DNA of 64,000 nucleotides from Heliocidaris erythrogramma. Lineage: Eukaryota; Echinodermata; Echinoidea; Camarodonta; Echinometridae. Positions 42,101 through 53,143 of the stretch are shown one piece after another. Both the position numbers and the translations under genes were made by a program. Where the stretch lies: assembly GCA_025617745.1 (NCBI GenBank), contig CM046853.1, forward strand, positions 1,918,873 to 1,982,872. The letters are read 5' to 3'. The notes beneath the pieces were generated by a model. The model was not told the origin of the DNA and did no database searches. It worked only from the letters and a program-made list of their open reading frames with translations. Position 1 is the stretch's first letter; each line of letters opens with the position of its first letter.

Positions 42101-45100
42101 TACGATAAAGACACCCTTCATCCTAGTCACAAGATTAGTGACAAACATCGACTCCAATGGGCCAAGGGAGACTGGACTACTGCCTTTGATCAACTGGTAA
42201 GAAAACAGATTTGGAGGGTCGAAAACAATTTCTATGACTGTGGCCTGATCCGCCAATGCACATGTTGTAAATACTTTTTGGTAAAAAATAACTTTATGCA
42301 ACTTTTTTATTTATTCACTTGATTATTGTGACAAATTAACGGTACGGTGATTAATCATAAACACAGCTAGCGCCCGTGGATGTCCACGGGCTGCTTCTGC
42401 TAGTAATAATAATAATAATGGTATTATTCTGATATCCTTTTTGTTTATATTAGGTTCTTACACTGGACTCTATTCTTCAATGGGCTGGAGTGGTAGATGA
42501 ATTAGACTTTGCCAAACGACTTGTGCATTGGTGCAACCATGGCTTTCCAGAGCTTGGTGATACCAAAGGATTTGAAGGATTTAGCAATACAGTGGCTAAG
42601 GTAGGAAGGAGCTTACTTTGAAGTCCTTTCAATTTTCTAGAATGAATAGAAATATTGCAAAATCAAAGTCATTGATCGTAAAGATGATTTAAAGTTATTA
42701 AAGAATAAAAGATGTAGGGGGGAAGGGGATATAGAAAGTCAACCCTGCCAAGAAAGAAAAGACAAGAAGACTATAGAAGATACAATATCTAACTGTTCTT
42801 AATTCACATTTTATTCATCATTTTTCTTTGCATTTGTGTATGAATTCTAAACTATCAAAAAGCCCTATAGACAACTTACTAGCAATTATGAGAGCAAATT
42901 TATTTACTAAACACTCACTTATGATTTTTTGTTTACTTGTTTATTTGGTATATATGTAATACTTTGTTCATTTTGTATTGTATTACATGTAGTCAGTCAC
43001 TTATTTTGAGTAAGTAGTAAAACATTTTATTGGCCCGCTGTTTTTCAGCACATTTAACGAATCCGTAAATGCCTGGTGAGGCTATTGTTTTTGTTATGCA
43101 TCGTGTATACACACCCCCCCCCCCGCCATAAAAAAAAAAAAACTCTGACTATATACGATAAAGGCAGATAAAAAGATGCCATGCTCTGAGTCAGTGTTTG
43201 AAAAATGGAATCACACTGGATGCAAACCCTATCACAACTGGGAATTTAAATAGATCAACACATGAAATGCAATTTTAAAGTGGTATGTTAAAACATTGAT
43301 TTATATGCAAGAGATAGTCTGGGCTGGGTTCTTTGGAGAGTATATGTTGTACCCAAATGAAAATTTATCCAAGATGTTAATGGTAGCTTTTTCTTGTTCC
43401 TCTCCATACAGGTGATAGCCAATCCCTTGTTCTGTCAAGAACCCAGTGCTATAGCGAGAGGTTTATGGAATAGGAATTATGATTGTCATGATTCGGATTC
43501 ATGTGAGCATCTAGCTGATAACTGTGCTGTAGTAAGAACAGCTATCCTGGGTGTGCCTCATTTCTACAGACTAGAGGAGGTAGAAGAGAATGCTTTAAGG
43601 ATATGTACATCAACACACCAGGATCCAAGGTAGGAACCCTAATCTCATTATGCTTACCATACTTTTAAACATCTTCTGTGCCATCAAGTTTTTGAACAGT
43701 TATATCATAAATTTCTTTCAAAATGTTGACTTGTAGTGCTTTGTTTCATAGTCAAATTGGGTGTAAAATATCTTCCAAATGGAATCTAATCTACTATTAG
43801 GGTATTTGTTTCTGTTTTAGGAAGAAAAAAGAAGCCATTTTTAATCCATTTACATTATTCAACACTCATATTCATAGGCAGGATTTGCTGGTGTATGAGA
43901 TGGTGGAGGAGGTTGCTGCAGACCCCTATAAAGAATTTTAAAAAACACAGTGGAACCTCGTTATAAAGAACACTGTTATAACAATCTCTCGCTGTAACAA
44001 GGTCATTTTCTTGGTTTTACTCCTTTGTATGTATTTTATTGCTTTTTAGTCCTGATATAACAAGGTTCACTATGACAAGGAAATTTCCTTGGTCCCAAGG
44101 AGTTTGTTATAACGAGGTTCCACTGTACAAATATTCAATGTCTGTCTCCTTGTGTTCGGGCTGTGAGGAATCCAAATATATCCTACTATTCTAGCAATGA
44201 GGTGCCAGAATATCTAATTTTATATCTTGTCTAGTGTTTTTTGATGACTTTTTACCGTTGTACCACTATAAGTTGTCATATATTTTGCTCACTCTCTTTG
44301 CTTGTTTGCATCATTTTTAAAGTGGAATTTTTGATATTTGGGCAAGAGGCATCAGACCCCTTGCAAAAACATGTCTGTATGGCTATGGAGGTGGTTATCC
44401 AAGAGGTAGTTTGTAAGAATTATGAAATTGTATGTAGGACAACAATTACAGAATTTAAAATAGAGGCAGTATGTTGTAGTCCTATTGATGGTACTCTAAA
44501 GAGCTATTGGAATGTTGTTGTCCAGATTTAATTACATTTATCAAATAAAAAAGATGATTGGCATTACAAATTTCAAGGAAAGCAGTGAAAAGGACTCTCA
44601 TGTCCACTAGTGTTCATTGTACAATCATGAGAAAAGTATGATAAGTGAAAGCCATCTCCTCTCAAGTTTATTCTTGTATTGATCAAATCAGGCACACAAA
44701 TAAATGATATGACTCACTTGCCTTTAAGATTCACTTGCAATGGTCATATTATGATGAGTCACCTCAAAATGGAACATATTAACAAATTAGTACAATTTTC
44801 AAAATAAGTCATAAATTAAAAATTGATTACGCCTATGATGATGATTGAACATCAGTAAATCAAATGAGAAGCAATATGAGAGCAGTATTAATGTAATGTG
44901 TTTAAGATCATTAGAAAGCTGTTGAATGTTTTTTCTCTCTTATTTGAGTACCTCCATTCATCAATAGTTCTATGATATTTGAATACTATTTGAATATCAA
45001 CAATCTCTTTAAATACAGGTCTATACATTAATAAGTGTCTTTTGGCACAAGCCTGAGTATTTGTTATTCTGTACCTATGTACACGTACTTATATAACTAT

Positions 45101-48100
45101 TTTTACCAGTTTCATTGGAATGATTGATTGAAATGTTTGTATCATATTGTGATATGATTTCAAGTGAGGAAATTGGGAGACAGAGAGAGAGAGAGAGAGA
45201 GGGGGGGCGGTGTGGTAGGGAGGGCAAACACCTGTTCAGGATTTTAATTTGACAAGTAATTACGCCTCTGTTCCTAGGTGTGCCTTCTGCAAGAAAGGAT
45301 TTTCGGATATATTTTCACAGATTTCGTACACTACCCATTTCTTTCCAATTAAAAGAAAAATACATTTTTTTTTAAAATTGAGATGTACACTTGTGAATTC
45401 ACACCAACAACATCCTGATATGATGGATTAAGGTATAACATATTCCAATTCTTGCCCCCCCCCCCAAAAAAAATGTTCTCCTAAAAATGTGAGATTGTGT
45501 ATTTGATCAGATGGGGCTAAATAAGGTGTAATCAATGTATGTGGAAGCTTAGAAGGTAATTGAGTAATACATTTGACCACTGTTATTTGTGTATTTTTAA
45601 TGAAATTGTATGAATTTTAGCTTTAAGCCTATTTTATTTGGTTAACATTATGACAAGTGTTATAAGATAATTAATTTTTTGTTTCTGTAGTGACGCACAT
45701 CAATTAACTGTGGAATGAGTTGTTGCAGTTCTTGCATTTCCCATGAAAAGATTTAGATGAAAATGCTGTAGTTTTAAATATGTTCTTTGATGTATATGTA
45801 TTGTGACATTTACGGCAAAAACAGACATATATCAGAATAAAGATAGAAACAAACAAATATATAAAATTTGGTATATTAGGATGTCTTTTTCCACCAGAGA
45901 CTCGTCAAAGGGTTTCTTCTTTACAGCATTTGCTTTATTTCTTTTCCAAATTCCTTGAATTAGGTGTAAAAACTGCACAGTCCAATTACAGATTTAACTT
46001 GGAATTATGAGTCCTTGGAGATCTGCTTTAATCAACAGAACAAGATATTTTAATGAATTTGATCAACTTGTACTTTGTTTTACTGCTATGTAGATGTCAG
46101 GCCAGCTGTGCATTCCTGTCATCACTGGTAGCATTGATTCTTCAGAATGATTGCAACTCTTCATCAGAGGCTCATACTTTAGAGAAGATTGTCACCATGG
46201 CGATAGAGATTGGTAGTAAACATCTTGTCCATGATGAACATCAGCATATGTTCAAGAAATACTGCTCTCTATCAACTATTGAAAGGTATGATGTATTATC
46301 ACATGTTGCTCTATATCAACTAATGAAATGTATGATGTAGGAATGACGTATCATTTTTGTAAAATGCTTGAGCTAGTAAAGTAGCTTCGAGATTTTCTTA
46401 TTTACTGGCTTCCTCAAATAGTCATGTATCATTTGAAGTGTTTTCAAATGTGAAATCTGAGTTTTTATAATGGCATTAATTTGTTGACTACATGTATATT
46501 GATAATGAAAGTACTGTCATACCATTTCTGCTATTCAAATGATCCTGTTTTTTACCTTTGGACCTATATTTCACCAGAAATTTTTAGATGTTGAAGTTCT
46601 TTTAAATTTTAATGACATCTGTGCAAATATGAGTGGGTGTATGTTTATTGTAAAAACCTGTTTCTATGGACTTTACCTATCACCTGCCACAAGATATTCA
46701 TAATATTTCAGGTGTAAATTGCCATAAAGCTGCCCTTCAAAGTCATTTATTCAAAATTACTTTCCAGTAGATTTACTTTTACATTGTTGTTGTTCCTTTT
46801 TTGTGTACTTTCATGTAAGTTTTTCTTCTCCATTGCGCTTTGAGCACATGGAGTTAGCGCATTATAAATACTCTATATTATCACTTTTTGTCTCGCCCAC
46901 CGGAGGTGAAGGCGAGACTAAGTGATCCAAATGGCGTCCGTCCGTCGTCCGTCAGTCACAAACGTTAAAGTTTACCTGCAAGACTCTCTTATGATGCATT
47001 ACTTGGCAACTGTTACTGCATTGTGTTGTCGGAGGTCACATGATGATGTCAAAGGTCATTTGAGGTCATATGTTAAAGTTCACCTGCAAGACTCTCTTTT
47101 CATATGTTAAAGTTTACCTGCAAGACTCTCTTTTGTGAAATAACTTCACATCAGTTGCTTGGATTAAAACCTAACTTGGGTCATATTTGCACTGAGGGTA
47201 CCTTGACGTTATGTTGCCGTTGGAGGTCACATGATAGGGTCAAAGGTTAAAGTTTACCTGCAAGACTCTCTTTTCTCTTTTCATATGTTAAAGTTTACCT
47301 GCAAGACACTCTTTTGTCAAATAACTTCACATCAGTTGCTTGGATTACAACCTAACTTGGGTCATATTTGCACTGAGGGTACCTTTACGTTATGTTGCTG
47401 TTGGAGGTCACATGATAGGGTCAAAGGTCATTTGAGGTCATACATTAAAGTTTACCTGCAAGACTCTCTTTTGACAAATAAATTCACATCAGTTGCTTGG
47501 ATTACAACCTAACTTGGGTCATATTTGCACTGAGGGTACCTTCACGTTATGTTGCCTTTGGATGTCACATGATATGGTCAAAGGTCATTTGAGGCTATAC
47601 GTTAAAGTTTACCTGCAAGACTCTCTTGTGACAAATAACTTCATATCACTTGCTTGGATTACAAGTTTTAATACAAAACAAAAACTGCTGTGAATAATAT
47701 GATATGTGATCCGCGTCCATGTCGCAGGTGCTGGGCAACATTTTGCACTTGAAAGAATATTAAAACTATACATGAATACTCAGTGCAGAAAGGCTGAAGG
47801 ATCACAGTGTTTTCTGTTTTCTTCAATTTTATGCATGCTTTTTCACTTTTACTGTTATATCCTGTATTCAATTTGCCAAAGGCTTTAATCACTAACTGCT
47901 ATTCTTCAAGATATTTTTCTCTAAATAATTAGCTTATTATGACACTACTTTGTACAAATCATCTCCAAACCCTCAGCCGGACTGCAATCACAAACACATT
48001 TAAAATTCACACATATACAATATCAATGCATTACTATTACTCGTATCTGTTCATCATTATAGCTTTTAAACTCTCTCTGATCATTCACTTTACCCCTGAC

Positions 48101-50132
48101 AGGTTATCAAGTTCCCAAAAATATGATTCTACTTTGTTCAATTTACATGCATGCCTTATTACAATTGTAATGTTCACCATTATTCATATTCGTTGACAAA
48201 CTTTCTCATATGAATGTATTGATTTTAAAAGCCTTATTTCATTTCCACTTTTCAACCTTAGCACTATTTTTAACCTTTTTACATTTTTATGCCACCCAGA
48301 GACAAACTCTACTTCGCCTCTATTGTACAACTGATTATCATCCTATTTTGTATTTGTGTAATCTAATAGGACTTGATGGTAACTTTTTATTCCATCTCTA
48401 AAAGGGGGGGGGGGGGATGGGGGCAGTCGATGGAGGGAAGTAGTATTTGTGAATAGTCCTTCTCATTAATGGCATATATTACATTCTGTGGCAGATACCC
48501 AGAGATACAATTCTTCTGCGTGGCAACGGAGATCACGATATTTCCAGTTTTCGCAAGTGGGCGAGACACAATCTTGCTAATGCCTTGTGTTATGAATGTG
48601 TTCCCTAACTTCTCGTAGAGTTTGAAGGATGTTCTTTCTAATGAGATTTATATATTTCATAGAACTTCCAAAGTTTTCATCCTAACAAATCTATATGAAA
48701 TCACTTGTATAAATTTCTGTATGTAAGTGGCCATAATCTTAGAACTTTTACTAAGGCGAAAAAATTTATGATTTCTCACAAGTTTCTCATCTTCTAATGT
48801 TTTGTACAAATATCGCTTAATTGTTTGATGATTACAGTTTGCTATCCCTTGATGTAAACAAGCCAAGTCACACCTTTAGACCAGTCGCCACTTGTTTAGC
48901 TGCTCTCAGAATGTCTGATAGTAATGACTTCAGGTAAGAGCAATGAAAATTTAATTTGTGTTTTCTTTTACTTGTCTACAAAGTAAAGTATAGTGAAAGG
49001 AAGTTTGACTGACTTTTTAAAGTCATCACTTATGGTTGTTTGACATTTTAATCCTGGCTTAAATTTGTTCAACAAAATATCTGCAGAATTTTATGCTTTG
49101 TTTTTTCCTTAAATCCTAAAACTGAATGAGTGGAATGTATTGTGGTTAGTACTGCAATGCATCACCTGTTATGAGTTTTCTATACAAGAGGTTTAATATT
49201 TCTTGAAAGATAAATGCAATGAATAAGCCAGTTCGTAATTACAATTTTGCGCATGTGCAGATAAAGGTGATTTGAAGCAAGTACAATTGACCTTTATTTG
49301 CTCTCATTTTGTACACACCACAATGCGTACACAGTATGATTTTACTTGTTAAAGGGCCCCTGCCATCAAAATGCCAGTGGATACCCGTAGGTGTGCATTC
49401 CTACATACATCTCATATTTTGATATTTAAACTTCTAAATATGTTGTTTTATAGATTTTCAAAATATTTTTCAAAATAATTTTCTACAACCTGCTAAGCCC
49501 CTCCCACTTAAAAAAATCCTCCAGACAGTTTGCCCCTGTGACATCTGTCAATCATCAGTGAGCTAATAGCGATTTTGCAAATGAAATTTGAATGTAACTT
49601 TGTCAAAACTGACACCTGTTACAATACAACATACAATAACAACATAGGAGTTGTTATGTCAGACATGCTGTAGCATCAGCAGGAAAACAAAGGCAATGAG
49701 GCGGTATTGTATGAAAGCATGCAATTCTATCATGAGTGTGTGCCGAGTTGGCGGAAGTTACATACCACTATTCTACAATACAATAGACAGTGTGATCCCC
49801 CAGCTCAGCACACACTCATCCATCATTTAAAAAAACATTTATCTTTTTATCCTGTTCCGATGTTAATCAATTCTAACAGTATATGTAATTGTCATAATTC
49901 TACTACCACTAATTTTCTTCTCTGCTTTCTCTGTAACAGATCATTAATAACACAGATTGTGATGCAGGGAGGTGATAGCACCCATAATGCATCTGTGGCT
50001 GGTGCCGTCCTAGGCTGTTGGTTTGGGTTCAAGAGTCTACCACCCTCCTTGGTGCGATGTTTCAAGAAGAGTCACACAGCCTGGCTAGATGTGAAGATCA
50101 ATGCTCTTCTAGACATGATGGGACTTCCTTGA
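39024..50132 (+). CDS. LRR / ADP-ribosylglycohydrolase-fold fusion protein (9 exons, complete)
   Basis: Join 39024-39128, 39637-40216, 41383-41547, 42021-42196, 42454-42600, 43412-43629, 46094-46285, 48838-48933, 49940-50132; 1872 nt, 623 residues plus TGA, all phases fit. Residues about 45-220 are five to six leucine-rich repeats (LSYLNLSHNRIPALPDSF, LEKLDLSSNRLKSLPENIG), then a Pro/Thr linker, then from 284 an ADP-ribosylglycohydrolase (DraG/ARH) fold: GLLYGAAIGDAVGL, LDFAKRLVHWCNHGFPELGD, NCAVVRTAILGV, CTSTHQDPRCQASC, VMQGGDSTHNASVAGAVLG. The family normally removes ADP-ribose using two Mg2+ held by Asp/Thr in WTDDT and GDxDT motifs. Here they read GDWTTAFD (333-340) and GGDSTHN (570-576), so most metal ligands are absent and it may be a pseudo-enzyme. 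No signal peptide or membrane segment; probably cytosolic. Transcribed divergently from BAP1. The partner recognised by the LRRs is unknown. Confidence 0.92.
39129..39636 (+). other. LRR-glycohydrolase intron 1
   Basis: No feature except a (TG)n microsatellite at about 39545-39565. Confidence 0.6.
39637..40216 (+). CDS. LRR-glycohydrolase exon 2 (LRR exon)
   Basis: 580 nt, phase 0 to 1. Holds all leucine-rich repeats with the LxxLxLSxNxL pattern, followed by CDEGSEKTLQFLRKQ, a cap-like helix seen after LRRs in many cytosolic LRR proteins. Confidence 0.95.
40453..41031. mobile_element. Non-autonomous transposon in intron 2
   Basis: Ends GACCCCGTTCTCATC and GATGAAAACGGGGTC are inverted repeats, flanked on both sides by ATA. 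Inside each end lie copies of TGGTTTCCACTAAAC (four in tandem at 40938-41000) or its mirror. The body carries AAAACCAGTTT and AAACTGGTTT words throughout. 579 bp, no coding frame. Confidence 0.8.
41383..41547 (+). CDS. LRR-glycohydrolase exon 3 (linker)
   Basis: 165 nt encoding DVLQSRVANPQCAQAQYAQE and a Pro/Thr-rich stretch (RIRTPLRPPPGATTLEADEL) ending MDKVVG. It links the LRRs to the glycohydrolase fold. Confidence 0.9.
41864..41986. mobile_element. MITE, CAGGGG-CGTTTCAT family, copy 2
   Basis: In intron 3. Right end reversed reads CAGGGCATCGTTTCATGAAA, matching the left end only partly (CTGAGCAGTGTCTCACGAAA). The inner hairpin ATCCCATTGAAACG / CGTTTCAATGGGAT is perfect. Confidence 0.65.
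42021..42196 (+). CDS. LRR-glycohydrolase exon 4 (fold start)
   Basis: 176 nt. LLYGAAIGDAVGLCTAWMTR is the canonical first helix; KHRLQWAKGDWTTAFDQL is the place of the first metal motif, where Asp-Asp is replaced by Thr-Ala. Confidence 0.93.
42454..42600 (+). CDS. LRR-glycohydrolase exon 5
   Basis: 49 codons, phase 0: VLTLDSILQWAGVVDELDFA, KRLVHWCNHGFPELGDTKGF, EGFSNTVAK. The DFAxRLxxWxxxGFPELGD pattern is family-typical. Confidence 0.93.
42601..43411 (+). other. LRR-glycohydrolase intron 5
   Basis: No exon. Contains a C12-CGCCAT-A13 junction at about 43115-43142, like the retroposon tails at 14.1, 45.5 and 55.7 kb. Confidence 0.5.
43412..43629 (+). CDS. LRR-glycohydrolase exon 6
   Basis: 218 nt. 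Contains ADNCAVVRTAILGVPHFYRL (family pattern NGAVMRTSILG) and ALRICTSTHQDPR, the helix before the conserved C-x-A-S-C. Confidence 0.93.
43948..44125. mobile_element. pogo/mariner-like MITE, copy 3
   Basis: In intron 6. CAGTGGAACCTCGTTATAA ... TTATAACGAGGTTCCACTG: 19-bp perfect inverted ends, TA on the right, CA (decayed TA) on the left. 178 bp. Best preserved of the three copies. Confidence 0.85.
44126..46093 (+). other. LRR-glycohydrolase intron 6, remainder
   Basis: Contains (GA)n at 45178-45200 followed by G7 and a C11-A9 junction at 45457-45476. Open frames here lack borders and family matches. Confidence 0.5.
46094..46285 (+). CDS. LRR-glycohydrolase exon 7
   Basis: 192 nt. CQASCAFLSSLVALILQN continues THQDPR across a 2.5-kb intron (split Arg codon AG|A). 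Confidence 0.92.
46884..47655 (+). repeat. Hairpin-headed AGGTCA repeat element, family 2
   Basis: In intron 7. The head hairpin is GTCTCGCC-CACC-GGA-GGTG-AA-GGCGAGAC (46890-46918), then (CGTC)n-type tract (46936-46952). After that come four to five tandem units with GTTAAAGTTTACCTGCAAGA, CTCTCTTTTG and TTGCTTGGATTACAACCTAA. They also carry GGTCACATGATAGGGTCAAAGGTCA (read in two parts). The tail at about 47655 is not defined. Confidence 0.8.
47656..48837 (+). other. LRR-glycohydrolase intron 7, remainder
   Basis: No exon found. Contains G14 at about 48404-48417. Confidence 0.5.
48838..48933 (+). CDS. LRR-glycohydrolase exon 8
   Basis: 96 nt encoding SLLSLDVNKPSHTFRPVATC and LAALRMSDSNDFR, the G-Y-T-x-K-x-x-A-x-A-L-like helix; borders ATTACAG and GTAAGA. 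Confidence 0.9.
48934..49939 (+). other. LRR-glycohydrolase intron 8
   Basis: 49353-49690 begins TTAAAGGGCCCCTGCCATCA and reads like a dispersed repeat, but I cannot place a matching second end. No exon seen. Confidence 0.4.
49940..50132 (+). CDS. LRR-glycohydrolase exon 9 (C terminus)
   Basis: 193 nt. SLITQIVMQGGDSTHNASVA, GAVLGCWFGFKSLPPSLVRC, then WLDVKINALLDMMGLP and TGA. The second metal motif keeps only its first Asp. Confidence 0.95.
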
Positions 50133-50235
50133 ATTGATCAGTTGTTGCCAGGATACAAGCTAGGTCTTCTTAGGGGTCAAAGGTCACTGCTAGGGTTTAC
50201 AGGGGTATTAGAAAGGTTAGAGTAGATGTCAATTT

Positions 50236-50241
50236 AATAAA
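50236..50241 (+). promoter_or_regulatory. Polyadenylation signal, LRR-glycohydrolase
   Basis: AATAAA 104 bp after the stop codon; the first such hexamer downstream. Confidence 0.6.
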
Positions 50242-52130
50242 TAGACAAACTTTTTACCAGGTATATATTTTATTCTTTTCATATTTGTTCATATTTATTC
50301 AATTCAATTCCATCTTTAAAAAAAATTATACAAGACATTGAATAAAAACATGCAATTCTATATAATATATATCATATTTCATATTTCAAATCGCAAAGTA
50401 AAAATATATTAAGTGGTGATGAAACTAAATTGGGCATAGCTGATAAAAAACCAAAAAAGATGCAACAATCTGTTTTGACCAGTTTTCCCAGTCATTTAAT
50501 TTCACTTCTTTGGCTAAATTTACATCAGATGACATCATTGTTTTATAACTTTATGAAACCTTATCTAAGTCAAATCATGCAGATTGATACCATTTCTTTG
50601 CTTATTATATCAGAAAGTTGTCTGATGGCATTTGTGTATGAGAGGAACCTTCAATATATTGTGTGCAGAGATTTATAAGGGTGTTATCTCAATATTGTGG
50701 GAAGTTAACATCTTTTCGCTCCCTGCAAACAAAATCAGACTTGATAACAAACCTAAGTTTGTAACCATCTATACCTCACCTCTACAGATGTTTGTAAAAT
50801 ACACATATTACTCTTAAAGTAAAAAAAATATATGATATAATTCATTTTAAAGTGTTTCTTTACTCATTAAATTCAAGACAGGGGTAATTCTTTTTCATGT
50901 ACGTCGATTCCCAGATGTGTCATTGGATTACGAATATGGTATGTTATTTCTGTTCGACTTGTATTATTATGCTCTCACTGATTTATAGCATTTGCCAAGC
51001 TAATAATTTCTGATCTGAACAACTTCTGCACTGTTTTTTGTCCATAATTTGATTCATTGAAATTATGTTTATTTCTATTTTAAAATCCATTAGGCAGCAT
51101 GCATCTCTTTGACATCCCCGTCAGTTATTTTATACAATGTATATAAATTATGGATGTTCATTCAAACAAGTAGTCAAATTAATATACTAACCAAAGTGCC
51201 CTTCCAAAAGATTTCCTTTTTTCCCTTCTTTTTAAAGAAAAGTATTACTAGCAATCATTTGGAATATGATTAATACACAGTAGAATAAATTGTATTTTTC
51301 TTTCTTTAAAATGTCGGAATAGACATTCAATTTGATGAAGTATCACTCTGCATTAGGTGAAACTATTCTTATATTGTTGATGAAGTGTCATAACAATGTG
51401 GTAGAAGTCTGCAGATTTGCCATTTTAATACTTCTTGTGTTTATTTCAAGATAATTTATTTTACCATAAAAAAAACATAAAAACATACAAATAATCATAC
51501 AGCATACAAATGGAATATGGTAAGGACCAATAAATAGGCAAAATGCTTGTAAGGATGGCCCTTTTATTGATATCCAACAAGAGAAAGGAATTAAACAAAT
51601 TATTCTTGGCATGCATTCACAAGTTTTCCATTATATCTTGCCATTTTCTGGTATCTATTTTGCTTCTATTAGGTTGCCATCACTATCAAATACTCCATTT
51701 ATTCACATGAAATCTTGACTAATTCTATAGATGGATTTATATTTGTTATCCAACTAATTCATGTCCATAATTAGATGCTGTGAAGTATGTATTATCGTAC
51801 ACTTGAATTATAGAATATATTTTTGATTGTTATAGCACCATGTAGGGGCGTTGATGTTAAATAAAGAAAATGAAATGTCTTATTAGCCAGAGAGGCATTA
51901 GTATCTAGAGCTATTCATTATTTTTGGCTTAAGACTGCATCAGATATATTCTAGGACTTTATTTACATGATAATTGAAATGGGTAGTGATTAGGAAATCA
52001 CTCATTCTATTTTGATCAGTTTCTAGAACACTAGCTGCTGCAGGTCATACAATTGCAGGTACCACTGATAATGTCATGACATCTGGTACATGAATAAATT
52101 TTATTTTGCAAATTTAGGAGTTTATATAAC
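50242..52130. other. Intergenic, no gene seen
   Basis: AT-rich DNA downstream of the LRR-glycohydrolase gene with ordinary A/T runs. No inverted repeat, tandem array or protein-like frame recognised. Confidence 0.5.
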
Positions 52131-53143
52131 TTTTTATGCCTCCGCCCACCGAAGGTGGTGCCGGAGGCATATGTTTTTGGGTTGTCCGTCCGTCCCGCTT
52201 TCTTGTTCTAGCGATAACTCAAGAACCACATGAGGTATGAACTTCAAACTTGGTGCTAGTATGTATCACCATAGGAAGATGATCTGATTAGATTTTGGGG
52301 TACGTAGGTCAAAGGTCAAGGTCACAGAGGCCAATTTCTGAAATTTCAGGTGTTAGCCTCGTTACTTCAAACTTGGTGCTAGTATTTATCACCATAGGAA
52401 GATGATCTGATTAGATTTTGGGGTACGAAGTTCAAAGGTCAAAGGTCACAGGTCAATTTCTGAAATTGCAGGTGTTAGCCTCGTTCTCGTGGTAATTCAA
52501 GAACCATTTGAGTTACGAACTTCAAACTTAGTGCTAGTATGTATCACAATAGGAAGACGATCTGATTAGATTTTGGGGTTTGTAGGTCAAAGGTCACAGA
52601 GGCCAATTTCTGAAATTTCTGGTGTTAGCCTCGTTCTCACGATAACTCAAGAACCATTTGGGGTATGAAGTTCAAACTTGGTACTAGTATGTATCACCAT
52701 AGAGAGACGATTGGATTAGATTTTGGGATACGTAGGTCAAAGGTCAATTCTGAAATTGCAGGTCCTTCTTAACGTCATATCTCAAGAACCATTTGATCCA
52801 TTAACTTCAAACTTGGAACTAGTATGCATCACCATTGTGAGACAAATTGACTAGATTTTTGTTCACGTAGGTCAAAGGTGACAGGTCATAGAGGTCATTA
52901 TACAGGTGTATGTGAAATTAATGTTTTTTACCTTTGTTATCACCATATCTCAACTATTTTGTATTCATGTCTAGGAGATAAAGTGATCAGACTTGGGTTA
53001 TAAGGTGTAAGGTCAAATGTCAAAGAGGTCAATTAACATGTAATTAGAGCCTCTTTATTCTGGTTATCACAACATTTTATGAACAGTCTGAGCCATTAAC
53101 TGAATTTAGGCAGAGGTATATAGGAGACGCAGTCGCATTCATT
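52131..53143 (+). repeat. Hairpin-headed AGGTCA repeat element, family 1, copy b
   Basis: Head hairpin ATGCCTCCG-cc-CACC-GAA-GGTG-gtgc-CGGAGGCAT (52136-52170), GTCCGTCCGTCC, then five to six tandem units with GAACTTCAAACTTGGTGCTA, GATTAGATTTTGGGGTACG, TAGGTCAAAGGTCA and CACAGAGGCCAATTTCTG. The tail ends GGAGACGCAGTCGCATTC, as in the inverted BAP1-intron copy. Confidence 0.85.

Noticed and set aside
44241..44531. 96-codon open frame in LRR-glycohydrolase intron 6 as a missed exon.
   Set aside because: The flanking exons already join in phase (AG|A) with continuous family text THQDPR-CQASC, leaving no place for it.
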